Shown here: one piece after another, positions 1 to 7,297 of the stretch
Layout of the letters: each line of letters opens with the position of its first letter
Position numbering within the stretch: position 1 is the first letter of the stretch
Assembly (NCBI GenBank): GCA_041488155.1
Contig: JBGPOS010000029.1
Coordinates: forward strand, 1 to 47,221
Direction: 5' to 3'
DNA: 47,221 nt
Source of the DNA: JBGPOS01 sp041488155
GTDB taxonomy: Bacteria > Chloroflexota > Dehalococcoidia > Tepidiformales > Tepidiformaceae
The notes under the pieces: generated by a model
What the model was told of the DNA's origin: nothing
Seen by the model: only the letters and a program-made list of their open reading frames with translations
Databases searched by the model: none
Position numbers and translations under genes: made by a program

Positions 1-1
1 A

Positions 2-265
2 GATGCTGCGGGCGGGGCAGTGGTGACGTTCTACATCGGCGGGAAGAAAGCGGATCAGACGGGGGTCTGGAAGAACTTCCAGTTCAACGAGCTGAACCTG
101 ACGTATACGACGCCGCCGCCATCGGCGACGCCGAAGCCACCATCGACGGGTAGTGGAGTAGAGGGGAGCAGCGGAGGGACAGCGACCTGGCTGTTCGCGC
201 TGCTCGGGCTCGGCGCTCTCGCCTTTGGCGTGGGTGGCACCACCATCGCCCGCCGCAGCCGTTAG
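2..265 (+). CDS. C-terminal end of a cell-surface protein with a membrane anchor (5' truncated)
   Basis: The frame is open from the left edge of the window, so the start lies outside it. The visible ~87 residues end a beta-type extracellular domain (around VVTFYIGGKKADQTG). A Thr/Pro/Ser-rich linker follows, then one hydrophobic segment (about WLFALLGLGALAFGVGG), then a short basic tail (ARRSR). This order is typical of surface proteins held by a C-terminal membrane helix, with the bulk outside the cell. No family can be named from this part. A strong hairpin follows 18 bp after the stop, so it is probably the last gene of its transcript. Confidence 0.7.
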   Translation, partial: DAAGGAVVTFYIGGKKADQTGVWKNFQFNELNLTYTTPPPSATPKPPSTGSGVEGSSGGTATWLFALLGLGALAFGVGGTTIARRSR

Positions 266-282
266 TACGCTGCAGCCAATAG

Positions 283-317
283 AACGAGAGGGCCCCCCAA
301 CGGGGGCCTTTCTCGTT
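283..317 (+). terminator. Strong hairpin terminator after the first gene
   Basis: AACGAGA and GGCCCCC pair with GGGGGCC and TCTCGTT around a CAAC loop. The stem has about 15 pairs with one bulge and lies just after the stop at 265. The T-run sits inside the stem (TTTCTC) and not after it. The near-symmetry means it could act on both strands. Confidence 0.7.
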
Positions 318-338
318 GGGGTCGATGTTCGAGCGTGT

Positions 339-431
339 CCCTCACCCCCAACCCCTCTCCCTGCCGGGGAGAGGGAACTGGTCGCTCCCCCTTCTCCCGC
401 GGACGGGAGAAAGGGGGCTGGGGGATGAGGG
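339..431. repeat. Nested inverted repeat (MITE/REP-like)
   Basis: The outer ends are imperfect inverted repeats (CCCTCACCCCCA at 339-350 against the complement of TGGGGGATGAGGG ending at 431). Two strong hairpins sit inside: CCCTCTCCC/GGGAGAGGG at 353-375, and CCCCCTTCTCCCG/CGGGAGAA-GGGGG at 387-417. No protein is encoded. The structure resembles the non-autonomous palindromic repeats found between genes in many GC-rich bacteria. It fills the gap between the first terminator and the convergent kinase gene. Confidence 0.6.
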
Positions 432-455
432 CACTCCGAGAGACGGCGAGGCGGC

Positions 456-1508
456 CTAGCCGTAGGGGGCGATGTCGACGCCGGCGGCCTGGAGTGCTGC
501 GGCCATCCGTTCGAGGGTGATCGGCTTCTGGAGGATATCGACGACGCGGCGGTGGACGCCTGGTTCGAGATGGACGTCGGCGGCGTAGCCGGTGCAGATG
601 ACGATAGGGAGGCCGGGGCGAAGGCCGGCGATCGCAGAGTAGGTCTCGGCGCCGGTGAGGCCCGGCATCACCAGGTCGAGGATGACAGCGCTCACGAGGT
701 TCGGGCGGCTGCGAAGGATGTCGAGCGCAGCCCTGCCGTCTGCTGCTTCGAGGGGGGCGCAGCCGAGGTGGGCGAGGGTCGTGGTGAGCGTGCGGCGGAC
801 GAGCTCGTCGTCGTCCACTACGAGGACGTAGGGAGCGCCGGGACGCCCGCGGGGAGTGCCGTCGCGGCGCGCTGCTGCGGTGGGCAGGGTGATGGTGAAG
901 GTCGTGCCATGGCCGGGGCGGCTATCGACGGTGATGTCGCCGTGGTGGGCCTGGACGATGCTATTGGTAATGGCCAGGCCGAGGCCGGTGCCGGAGCCTG
1001 CCGGCTTGGTGGTGAAGAAGGGTTCGAAGATGTGGGCGCGGACGTCGTCGTCCATGCCGGGGCCGTCGTCGGAGATGGTGAGGGTGGCGTGGCCGGGATG
1101 GGCGAGGAGACCGACGGTGATCGAACCCTGGCGATTGAGGGCGTCGCGGGCGTTGAGGAGGATGTTGAGCACGGCCTGTTCGAGCTGGCTTTCGTCGCCT
1201 TCGATGATGACCGGGTCCGGGGGGAGGTCGACGGTGACGTTGAAGCCCGTGCTGAACGTGGACTCGCAGAGGCGGAGGGTATCGGTGACGACGCCGCGAA
1301 GCTCGACGGGGCGGAAGCGGGAGAGGTCGCCGCGGGCGAAGGCCAGCAGGCGGCCGGTGAGGTCCGCGGCACGGCGGGCAGCGTCTTCGATGAGCGCGAG
1401 GTTGTCGCGGTCGTCGGCATCGAGATTGTGAGACCGTTTGATGATCCCGGCGAAGCCCATGATCGTGGTTAGAAGGTTGTTGAAGTCGTGCGCGATGTTG
1501 CCTGCCAT
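456..1508 (-). CDS. Hybrid histidine kinase core with C-terminal receiver domain
   Basis: This is a two-component signalling protein. The phosphoacceptor box is at the very start (GNIAHDFNNLL, His7). It is followed by the ATP-binding domain with N-box (NILLNARDAL), G1 box (SDDGPGMD), F/G2 region (EPFFTTKPAGSGTGLGLAI) and last box (GHGTTFTITLP). Residues ~225-345 form a receiver domain: acidic pocket DDDE, phosphoacceptor Asp in ILDLVMPG, conserved Thr in ICTG, Lys in LQKP. There is no DNA-binding output domain. The ATG at 1508 falls inside the dimerisation helix, so the protein as written lacks the first half of that helix. The same frame continues upstream past a stop codon (see 1527-1748). 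The kinase may be inactive or a recent pseudogene unless the stop is a sequencing error. Confidence 0.85.
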   Translation of the reverse strand: MAGNIAHDFNNLLTTIMGFAGIIKRSHNLDADDRDNLALIEDAARRAADLTGRLLAFARGDLSRFRPVELRGVVTDTLRLCESTFSTGFNVTVDLPPDPVIIEGDESQLEQAVLNILLNARDALNRQGSITVGLLAHPGHATLTISDDGPGMDDDVRAHIFEPFFTTKPAGSGTGLGLAITNSIVQAHHGDITVDSRPGHGTTFTITLPTAAARRDGTPRGRPGAPYVLVVDDDELVRRTLTTTLAHLGCAPLEAADGRAALDILRSRPNLVSAVILDLVMPGLTGAETYSAIAGLRPGLPIVICTGYAADVHLEPGVHRRVVDILQKPITLERMAAALQAAGVDIAPYG

Positions 1509-1526
1509 GGCGCCGAGGGAGTCCAG

Positions 1527-1748
1527 CTACTGGCCCTGGGCTACCTGGCGCTGGAGGGCGCGGTGCTCGGCGAGCAGCGACTCGTAGTTGCGCTCGCTCT
1601 CGGCGAGGGCGGCCAGGAGCTTTGTCGTGGAAGGCGATAGGTTGGAACGGCCGGTGGTGGGGACGTCCGGGAGCCGGGGGCCAGTGGTGGCGCGCCGAGG
1701 GGTGCTCCTCGCGTCGTCAGCTTCGGTGCGTTTGTGGCCGGTGCCCAT
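1527..1748 (-). pseudogene. N-terminal part of the same kinase, cut off by an in-frame TAG
   Basis: These 73 codons lie in the same frame as the kinase core. They end in a helix (AALAESERNYESLLAEHRAL, then QRQVAQGQ) that reads directly into LDSLGAMAGNIAHDFNN after one TAG at 1527-1529. Related kinases have an uninterrupted helix there, of the type (Q/K)(L/M)(E/D)SLGxLAGGIAHDFNN. A CAG-to-TAG change would explain the break exactly. The N-terminal ~40 residues are polar and hold no recognisable sensor domain or membrane segment, so the intact protein would be a soluble kinase of about 430 residues. The ATG at 1748 is the likely true start of the unbroken gene. Confidence 0.6.
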
Positions 1749-1844
1749 CCGCGTGTCGATCTCTCGTGCCCGCAGGCGGCGGTATGCCGGGGCCTATGGG
1801 CATTCTATGTAGCGCAGGCCTTAGCCGCACTCGGGCCGCCCGCG

Positions 1845-2789
1845 TCAGTAGGACCAGGTGGCGTCGCGAGAGAGGTGAATGAAGAGAGCGTCGCCCGCCT
1901 TGAGGCGGGAGATCGACTGGGCGTAGGCCGGCGTGCGGGGGGCGAAGTGGTCCCAGCGGAAGGTCGCGGCATCCCAGCGGTAGGCGTCGATCAGGGCATC
2001 GACAAGGGAAGCGAAGGCGGTGGCAGGGGTGGCCTCGGGACCCGCGTAGGTGACCAGGTTGAGTCCCGCGAACAGGGCGAGGTGGACGCCGCCTGGCGGC
2101 GTGGGGGTGCTGGTGGGGGTGTTGGTGGGTGTCGGGGTACTGGTCGAAGTCGGGGTCGGCGTGCTGGTAGGCGTGGAGGTGCCGGTCGGCGTGGGGCTAC
2201 CGGGCTGGGTCGGCGTATGGGTAGGGGTGGGAGTGTTCGTCGAGGTTGGAGTGGGTGTGTTCGTCGGGGAGCCACCCGAGCCGGAGTCATCGACGCTGCC
2301 GAAGTCGGCAGTCCAGGCGGTTCCGTGCTGGCCGATGCCGGCGACGGTGTAGTTGGCGCTCAGGATGTTGGCCCGGTGGCCCGGCGAGCCCATCCAGAGA
2401 TCGAAGATGGCCTGGGAGCTGGTTGAGCCGTAGGCGATGTTTTCGCCCTGGTACGAAGGGGGATAGCCGCAGTCAGCCATTCGCGTGAAGGGGTCGCGCC
2501 CGAGGGAGTCGGTGTGGGAGAAGGCGGGAGGGAGCGCGCTGGGGTCGGCGGACTTCCAGGCGGCGGCGCGGTTGAGCGTGGGGGAGAACTTGAGGGGGCC
2601 CACGCCGGCTGCGGCACGGGCGCCGTTGAAGAGGGAGAGCATGTTCTGCTCTTCCGGGGTGACGCCCGCCTCGCTGGTTGTGCAGTTCGTGAGGGCACGC
2701 GCGGCCGGCGAATGGGCGGCGGCCTGGAGGAACACACAGGTGGCCAGGAGGATGAAGCCTCCGGCCATGAGCGCGACGCTTCTGCGCAT
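1845..2789 (-). CDS. Secreted CAP/SCP-domain protein with Thr-Pro linker
   Basis: A signal peptide spans residues 1-32 (MRRS, hydrophobic core, cleavage near ARA). Residues ~45-165 form a CAP (SCP/PR-1) domain with its usual signatures: FNGARAAAGVGPL, His91 in FSHTDSLGRDPF, GENIAYG, and SPGHRANILSANY. A low-complexity linker of about 60 residues (repeats of TPTPTST type) follows. The last ~80 residues form a small domain starting GVHLALFAGLNLVTYAG. Similar tails, with a Trp-rich ending and a final SISRLKAGDALF-like stretch, recur in secreted Chloroflexota proteins; this last point is from memory. Bacterial CAP proteins are extracellular and their biochemical role is mostly unknown. The kinase gene lies 96 bp downstream on the same strand. 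Confidence 0.85.
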   Translation of the reverse strand: MRRSVALMAGGFILLATCVFLQAAAHSPAARALTNCTTSEAGVTPEEQNMLSLFNGARAAAGVGPLKFSPTLNRAAAWKSADPSALPPAFSHTDSLGRDPFTRMADCGYPPSYQGENIAYGSTSSQAIFDLWMGSPGHRANILSANYTVAGIGQHGTAWTADFGSVDDSGSGGSPTNTPTPTSTNTPTPTHTPTQPGSPTPTGTSTPTSTPTPTSTSTPTPTNTPTSTPTPPGGVHLALFAGLNLVTYAGPEATPATAFASLVDALIDAYRWDAATFRWDHFAPRTPAYAQSISRLKAGDALFIHLSRDATWSY

Positions 2790-2937
2790 GGTTCACCGAA
2801 TCGCGGCCGGGATTGGGTGGGGCACAACCGTGGCCGAATGCTCAACCTACGATCCGATGAGAGTTATGGGAAGCAGGTTGCTGTTACAGGATGGTGATGG
2901 CCTGTAACCTCTGGTCGGAGGACGAGGTCCCTTCGCT

Positions 2938-3588
2938 GTGTTGTCTCGCTCGCGCAAGCCGCCAACTCGCATCTTGATCGCCCGCCACGGACAGACCGTA
3001 AGCAACCGCGAAGGGCGCTTTTGCGGGCATTCGGAGACGCCCCTGACCGATCTTGGATTGCGGCAAGCCGGGGCCCTCGCGGCGCGGCTGGCGGGCACCA
3101 CGATCGATGCGGCCTACAGCAGCGACTTTTCGCGGGCGACCACGACGGCGGCGATTGTGCTGGAAGGCCGGGACTGTTCGCCGCGCCTCGACCGCGACCT
3201 CCGCGAGATCTTCTACGGCGAGTGGGAGCTGGAGCGTGAGCGCGCGATCGCACGCCGCGATAGGGTGCAATTCGCGCTGATGCGGGCAGAGAGCCCGGCC
3301 TGGCAGCCACCGGGCGGAGAATCGATCACGGCGGTGCGGATGCGCACGTTCGGGGCGCTGCAGCGCATCTGGCGCGCCCATCAGCATCAGACGGTGCTGG
3401 TGGTGACCCATGGCACGGCGATCAACTGCATGCTGGCCGAAGTGCTGGGCATGGCGCCGGCCTACACGTTTCGGATCGCTGTCGCGAACTGCGGGCTCTC
3501 GGAGATCGTGGTGCGCGGCAGCAAACCGCTGGTGGTGCGGATGAACGACACTTCGCACCTCGGGGCGCTGGAGCCGGGCGGCGAGTGA
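2938..3588 (+). CDS. Histidine phosphatase family protein (phosphoglycerate mutase-like)
   Basis: Branch 1 histidine phosphatase, 216 residues, a normal length for the family. The phosphohistidine motif is ARHGQT (Arg16-His17-Gly18). SSDFSRATTTA supplies the second Arg. LREIFYGEWE carries the general acid Glu, and VVTHGTAINC carries the second catalytic His. The substrate cannot be told: relatives act on phosphosugars, phosphorylated cobalamin precursors or small phosphate esters. The start is GTG at 2938, with TTG at 2941 as an alternative. The rhomboid gene begins 10 bp after the stop, so the two are probably co-transcribed. Confidence 0.88.
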   Translation: MLSRSRKPPTRILIARHGQTVSNREGRFCGHSETPLTDLGLRQAGALAARLAGTTIDAAYSSDFSRATTTAAIVLEGRDCSPRLDRDLREIFYGEWELERERAIARRDRVQFALMRAESPAWQPPGGESITAVRMRTFGALQRIWRAHQHQTVLVVTHGTAINCMLAEVLGMAPAYTFRIAVANCGLSEIVVRGSKPLVVRMNDTSHLGALEPGGE

Positions 3589-3598
3589 GCGGCCTTCT

Positions 3599-4402
3599 GT
3601 GATCCCCATCGGCGACAACATGCGCAGACGGACCGTGCCGTGGGTGACCTACGGGATCATTGTGATCAACGTCGCCGTCTTTGCCTGGATGCTCGGGCTC
3701 TCCACGAGTCCGCCTGCGCAAGCGCGCGAGTTCCAGCGCGAACTTCGGAATCAGACGGATGGGGTGTGTTACGGGTTCGAGACGCTTCCCACGCCGGCGG
3801 ACCATTTCGTCTGCAAGTGGGGGTTCCAGCCGCAGGAGTGGTTCGAAAACTTCCACGGGGAGTCGGACGTTTCGCGGCCAGATCGCCCTCAGATCCTGCT
3901 GACGCTTCTCTCGGCATTGTTCCTCCACGCTGGCTGGCTGCACATCATCGGGAACATGCTCTTTCTCTGGGTGTTCGGAGATGACGTGGAGGACCGGCTC
4001 GGCCACATGACGTTCCTCGCGTTCTACCTCGTGGCCGGCATGGTGGCGTCGCTCGTTCAGGCGGTGGTGGACGTGAGCAGCATCGTGCCGGTGCTGGGCG
4101 CGAGTGGGGCAGTGGCTGGCGTCCTCGGGGCCTACTTGCTGTACTTCCCGCGAGCGACGGTGAAGGTGGTCATCCCATTCTTCATCCTCATCCTCATCCC
4201 AATACCGATCCCGGCGGTGGTGATGATAGGCCTCTGGTTCGCGCAGAACCTGCTGGCGGGATACGCCTCGATTTCGGACGCTGCCGCGCCGGACCAGGCT
4301 ACGGCCTGGTTTGCGCACATCGGCGGCTTCGTGTTCGGGATGCTGGTCGCGCTGTTTGCGAAGTTGCAGCGGACGCGGGAACGAAGACCTCAGCGCTCAT
4401 AG
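3599..4402 (+). CDS. Rhomboid family intramembrane serine protease
   Basis: Rhomboid protease of 267 residues with about six to seven membrane segments. The catalytic dyad is visible: Ser169 in LGASGAVAG and His240 in AHIGGFVFG. The segment HAGWLHIIGNMLFLWVFGDD matches the conserved loop and helix 2 of bacterial rhomboids. About 65 polar residues (~38-95) sit between helix 1 and that segment, with two Cys (57, 72) that could form a disulfide outside. Such proteases cut membrane-spanning substrates. The start is GTG, 10 bp after the phosphatase gene. No substrate is evident nearby, but the next gene encodes a single-pass membrane protein that would be a natural candidate (speculative). Confidence 0.9.
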   Translation: MIPIGDNMRRRTVPWVTYGIIVINVAVFAWMLGLSTSPPAQAREFQRELRNQTDGVCYGFETLPTPADHFVCKWGFQPQEWFENFHGESDVSRPDRPQILLTLLSALFLHAGWLHIIGNMLFLWVFGDDVEDRLGHMTFLAFYLVAGMVASLVQAVVDVSSIVPVLGASGAVAGVLGAYLLYFPRATVKVVIPFFILILIPIPIPAVVMIGLWFAQNLLAGYASISDAAAPDQATAWFAHIGGFVFGMLVALFAKLQRTRERRPQRS

Positions 4403-4452
4403 CCGGCGAAGGCGCGACTCTATACTGCAGACGGGGGCCCGGCGAAGGGCGA

Positions 4453-6123
4453 ATGGACGAACTGGCGGACAGCGAGTTGATGGCTGCGGCGCGGGCGGGC
4501 GACCGGGAGGCGTTCGCGACGCTCTTCGCCCGGCATTTCGACGCTGCATACGACTTCTCCTTGCTGATGACCGGCGATGTGGAGCGGGCGTCGCGGGTCG
4601 CGGCAGATGCCTTTGTCGAAGCGATGGAGTCGTTGGGCGGGACGAGGGACAGCGTAACGTTTCGGAGCCTGGTGTTTGGGGCCGCGAGGCGCGAGGCGCT
4701 CGCCGAAGCGGGCAGCGCGACGCGGCCTGGCGTGGCGGAAGTGGAGGGGGCGGCGGAAGCAGTCCGCGGAGCCGCGTCGCGCCTCGACCCGAAGCAGCTT
4801 TCGTTGCTCGACCTGCATCTTCGCCAGGGGCTTGATAGCGACGAGATCGCGGCGGTGCTCGGGATCGGCAAGGCGAACGCGGCCGTGATGCTGGCTCGGC
4901 TAGAGAAGGTAGCCGGGTCGAGGCTTGCGGGAGCAGCGGGCGCAGACGAAGACACCCGACGCCTCGCGCTGGCGGTGTATCAGTCTCTGGAAGCGGTCAG
5001 CGCGCCGTCTGTGACCAAGGAGAGGGTACTGAGCGGGCTGCTGCTGCGCTGGCCCGGGCGAGGGTTCTCAGGCGGCGGCGGGAGGGGGGCCGATTCTAGA
5101 GCACCCACGCTGGAAGAGGACCGGCAGAAGGCGGCAGCCCCGGCTGTTGCGCTGGGCGGCGTGCGCCTCGCGGCGGCGCTCGCGATCGTGGCCGGGCTGT
5201 TTGGCGCCGCGCTGTTGCTCCCGGCGAGTCCGATCGCTCTGACGCGTTCCAATGGGGCCTCGCACCAGCCCGCAGCTGCCGTTGGTGGGGAGACGCCGAC
5301 GCGGGGCACGAACGTCATCATCGTGCCGGAACGCTCGGCGACTCCAAACGGGAGCCCGACGCCTGCCGCGACTGGCGGGTCAGCAACTGCGAGTGCCACT
5401 CCGAGCCCCGGGACGCCAACGAAGACGCCTCCGCCGGGGTCAACCCCGACGCCGACGGGCACCGCACTCCCGACCCCGACCAGCACGCCGACGCCCGAAC
5501 CGGGCGCCACCGCCACGCCTACGCGGCCGCCCACGCCCTGTGTCCCCGCGCTGAGCACGAACCTGGGAATCCTCAATGTGCCCCTGGCGCTCGGGAGCTC
5601 GTCGTTCCAGCTGTTGAACACTTCGTTCGGCTGCGGAGCCGCATCATTCGCCATTTCGAGCAGCGAGCCGTGGCTCACTCTGTCGCCGGCGTCAGGTGGC
5701 ATTGGTGCGGGGGGGGCCGTCTCGATCGTGGTCACGATCGCCGCCGGACAGGTACCTGCCGCTGAAGGGACGTACAGCGCGACGGCCTCCGTGAACAGTG
5801 GGGCGGCTGAGGTGACGGTGACTACCCAGCGAGGCGGCCAGCCGCCGCACATTGTGTTGGCGGGCGGCAGTTGCTCGCAGCCGGTTGGGCCGCCTTCCTT
5901 TGCCGCGAGTGCGTCCGACGACGTGGCCGTGATAGGCGTCCAGGTGCTGTTCGATAAGGGCGGCACGCCCCAGGGCCCCCTGAGCCTGATCTTCGACGGA
6001 GCGTTGGGGCTGTGGACGGGTGGCCCGTTCGATGCCGCAACCGGGGGCACGAACTTCCGGATCGTGGCGACCGACGGCATCGGTTTGAGCGACTCGCGGT
6101 CGATCGTGCCGTCGAACTGCTGA
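4453..6123 (+). CDS. ECF-sigma-like protein fused to a membrane helix and an extracytoplasmic BACON-like domain
   Basis: Residues 1-70 resemble sigma-70 region 2 of ECF factors (MAAARAGDREAFATLFARHF, then DVERASRVAADAFVEAMESL). Residues ~108-158 resemble region 4, a helix-turn-helix (DPKQLSLLDLHLRQGLDSDE, IAAVLGIGKANAAVMLARLE). One strongly hydrophobic segment is at ~235-258. A Thr/Pro/Ser linker of ~80 residues follows. An extracellular all-beta part starts near residue 366; its ~90-residue repeat-like unit has SSSEPWLTLSPASGG, typical of BACON/Ig-like domains, and a second Ig-like unit runs to the C-terminus (four Cys in this part). The predicted topology is sigma domains inside and BACON outside. 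Whether it still binds RNA polymerase is unknown. A TATACT box lies 27 bp before the ATG. It could be a self-contained surface sensor released by proteolysis; this is inference. Confidence 0.75.
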   Translation: MDELADSELMAAARAGDREAFATLFARHFDAAYDFSLLMTGDVERASRVAADAFVEAMESLGGTRDSVTFRSLVFGAARREALAEAGSATRPGVAEVEGAAEAVRGAASRLDPKQLSLLDLHLRQGLDSDEIAAVLGIGKANAAVMLARLEKVAGSRLAGAAGADEDTRRLALAVYQSLEAVSAPSVTKERVLSGLLLRWPGRGFSGGGGRGADSRAPTLEEDRQKAAAPAVALGGVRLAAALAIVAGLFGAALLLPASPIALTRSNGASHQPAAAVGGETPTRGTNVIIVPERSATPNGSPTPAATGGSATASATPSPGTPTKTPPPGSTPTPTGTALPTPTSTPTPEPGATATPTRPPTPCVPALSTNLGILNVPLALGSSSFQLLNTSFGCGAASFAISSSEPWLTLSPASGGIGAGGAVSIVVTIAAGQVPAAEGTYSATASVNSGAAEVTVTTQRGGQPPHIVLAGGSCSQPVGPPSFAASASDDVAVIGVQVLFDKGGTPQGPLSLIFDGALGLWTGGPFDAATGGTNFRIVATDGIGLSDSRSIVPSNC

Positions 6124-6254
6124 CGCTCGGGGAGAGAGCGGGTACGAATCTTGGGCAGCCTCGTTTGTCCACGCTTCGACCGTACGGTAAACTCGGCCGT
6201 TGGCGCCCCTACGAGATCGCGCACGCCGGGCGGACCTGCTGGAGGATGAAGTCG

Positions 6255-6680
6255 ATGCCTGAGTTCCCGTCTGTCGAGTGGTTCAAGACCGCCGCCACCA
6301 TGTTGAACAAGTCGGACAGCTTCAAGCGTCTCGGCACCTGCGACACAGAGATGGGCGTCCAGGTGGGCGAAAAGTACTTCGAGATCGACTTCGAGGCCTT
6401 CGAAGTGAAGGATGTGAAGGTCATCAACGCGAAGCGCGCGGCCGAGCTCGACTTCACCCTTGTCCAGCCGTACGACGCCTGGAAGGCGATGCTCGAGAAC
6501 ATCAAGCAGAACGGGCGCGCAGAGCACGAGTTCACGCTGAACTCGCTCGACCTGCAGAGCGATATCGAGTTCGCGATCGGGAAGGACTACCACCGCCGCG
6601 ACGCGTTCTATCGCTTTAACCAGACGTTTCAGGAGTACTTCGACATGGCATCGAAGATTGAGACGAGCTTCGCGAAATAG
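6255..6680 (+). CDS. Small soluble protein, possibly SCP2 (sterol carrier)-like
   Basis: A cytoplasmic protein of 141 residues without signal or membrane segment. The composition and strand pattern (MGVQVGEKYFEIDFEAFEVK, then ELDFTLVQPYDAWKAMLENI) recall SCP2-type lipid-binding folds, in which a Trp/Leu-rich helix follows two strands. I cannot confirm the family by eye. Start: GGAGG at 6241-6245 lies 9 nt before the ATG at 6255, whereas the in-frame ATG at 6246 touches it, so 6255 is preferred. A clear terminator follows 22 bp after the stop, so it is probably a single-gene transcript or the end of the preceding one. Confidence 0.6.
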   Translation: MPEFPSVEWFKTAATMLNKSDSFKRLGTCDTEMGVQVGEKYFEIDFEAFEVKDVKVINAKRAAELDFTLVQPYDAWKAMLENIKQNGRAEHEFTLNSLDLQSDIEFAIGKDYHRRDAFYRFNQTFQEYFDMASKIETSFAK

Positions 6681-6702
6681 CGCGACACGAGGACGAGACT
6701 GA

Positions 6703-6729
6703 GGGACTGTCGCGAGGCAGTCCCTTTTT
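6703..6729 (+). terminator. Rho-independent terminator
   Basis: GGGACTG (6703-6709) pairs with CAGTCCC (6718-6724) around an 8-nt loop and is followed by TTTTT. It ends the transcript of the gene at 6255-6680. It is the only hairpin in the window with a classical T-tract. Confidence 0.85.
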
Positions 6730-6735
6730 CGTGGG

Positions 6736-7251
6736 TCAGCGGCGAGCGAGGCGGTTGCGACGGTGGCGCCAGTCGCTGCTCCTTCGGTCGCCGGTCTTTG
6801 GCTGCGCGGCAACGGGCGGCGGCGTCGTGGCATGGCGGACCACCGGGTGGAGGGCGACCAGGGCGCGAGTGAGGTCGGCCGCCACCTCGCGCGCAAGCTC
6901 GGCCGTGAGGCTGGTGAAGCGGAAGACGCGGTGGAGGCGGCGCCACGAGGCGGTCCATTCTTCGAGCTCCCAGCCGGGGCCGAGGACCGCCATTAACTCG
7001 ACGGCGTTGGCCGCGAGGCGGGCGGCCCAGAGGTCGTTGGCTTCGACCGGCCCCTCGAGGTGCAGGCCGAGTTCGATGACGCCCCGGCCGACGTGGGGTT
7101 GAAGTTCGAAGTGGACCGTGGGGTCGCCGTAGTGCAGCTGGAGGATGGTCCACATGACGCGCCGTTCGGGGAGGGGAAAGCCGGCGGGGAGGGCGGCGAG
7201 GGCCTGGTCTTCGCAGAGGAAGAGGAACTCCCTGGCCTTGAGGGCGGGCAT
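6736..7251 (-). CDS. Hypothetical protein
   Basis: I do not recognise this 171-residue protein. It is soluble, rich in Ala, Leu and Arg, and ends in a strongly basic tail (RRSSDWRHRRNRLARR). The middle has alternating strands (WTILQLHYGDPTVHFELQPH, then GVIELGLHLEG) and helices (DLWAARLAANAVELMAVLG). The start is the ATG at 7251. Longer in-frame versions would run into the divergent monooxygenase gene at 7298. The 46-bp gap between the two must hold both promoters. Confidence 0.6.
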   Translation of the reverse strand: MPALKAREFLFLCEDQALAALPAGFPLPERRVMWTILQLHYGDPTVHFELQPHVGRGVIELGLHLEGPVEANDLWAARLAANAVELMAVLGPGWELEEWTASWRRLHRVFRFTSLTAELAREVAADLTRALVALHPVVRHATTPPPVAAQPKTGDRRSSDWRHRRNRLARR

Positions 7252-7297
7252 GCCCCGAGTGTAGCGCAGCGAAGCGGCCCCCTCTACGCTTGGGGCG

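Noticed and set aside
552..1472. Long plus-strand open frame opposite the kinase gene
   Set aside because: It mirrors the kinase codons in a GC-rich genome and has a Gly/Ala/Glu-biased composition with no family signal; the minus-strand reading has all kinase motifs.
4980..6896. Very long minus-strand open frame across the sigma-fusion gene
   Set aside because: It is a shadow of the Thr-Pro and Gly-rich coding sequence of the plus strand and crosses the terminator at 6703-6729.
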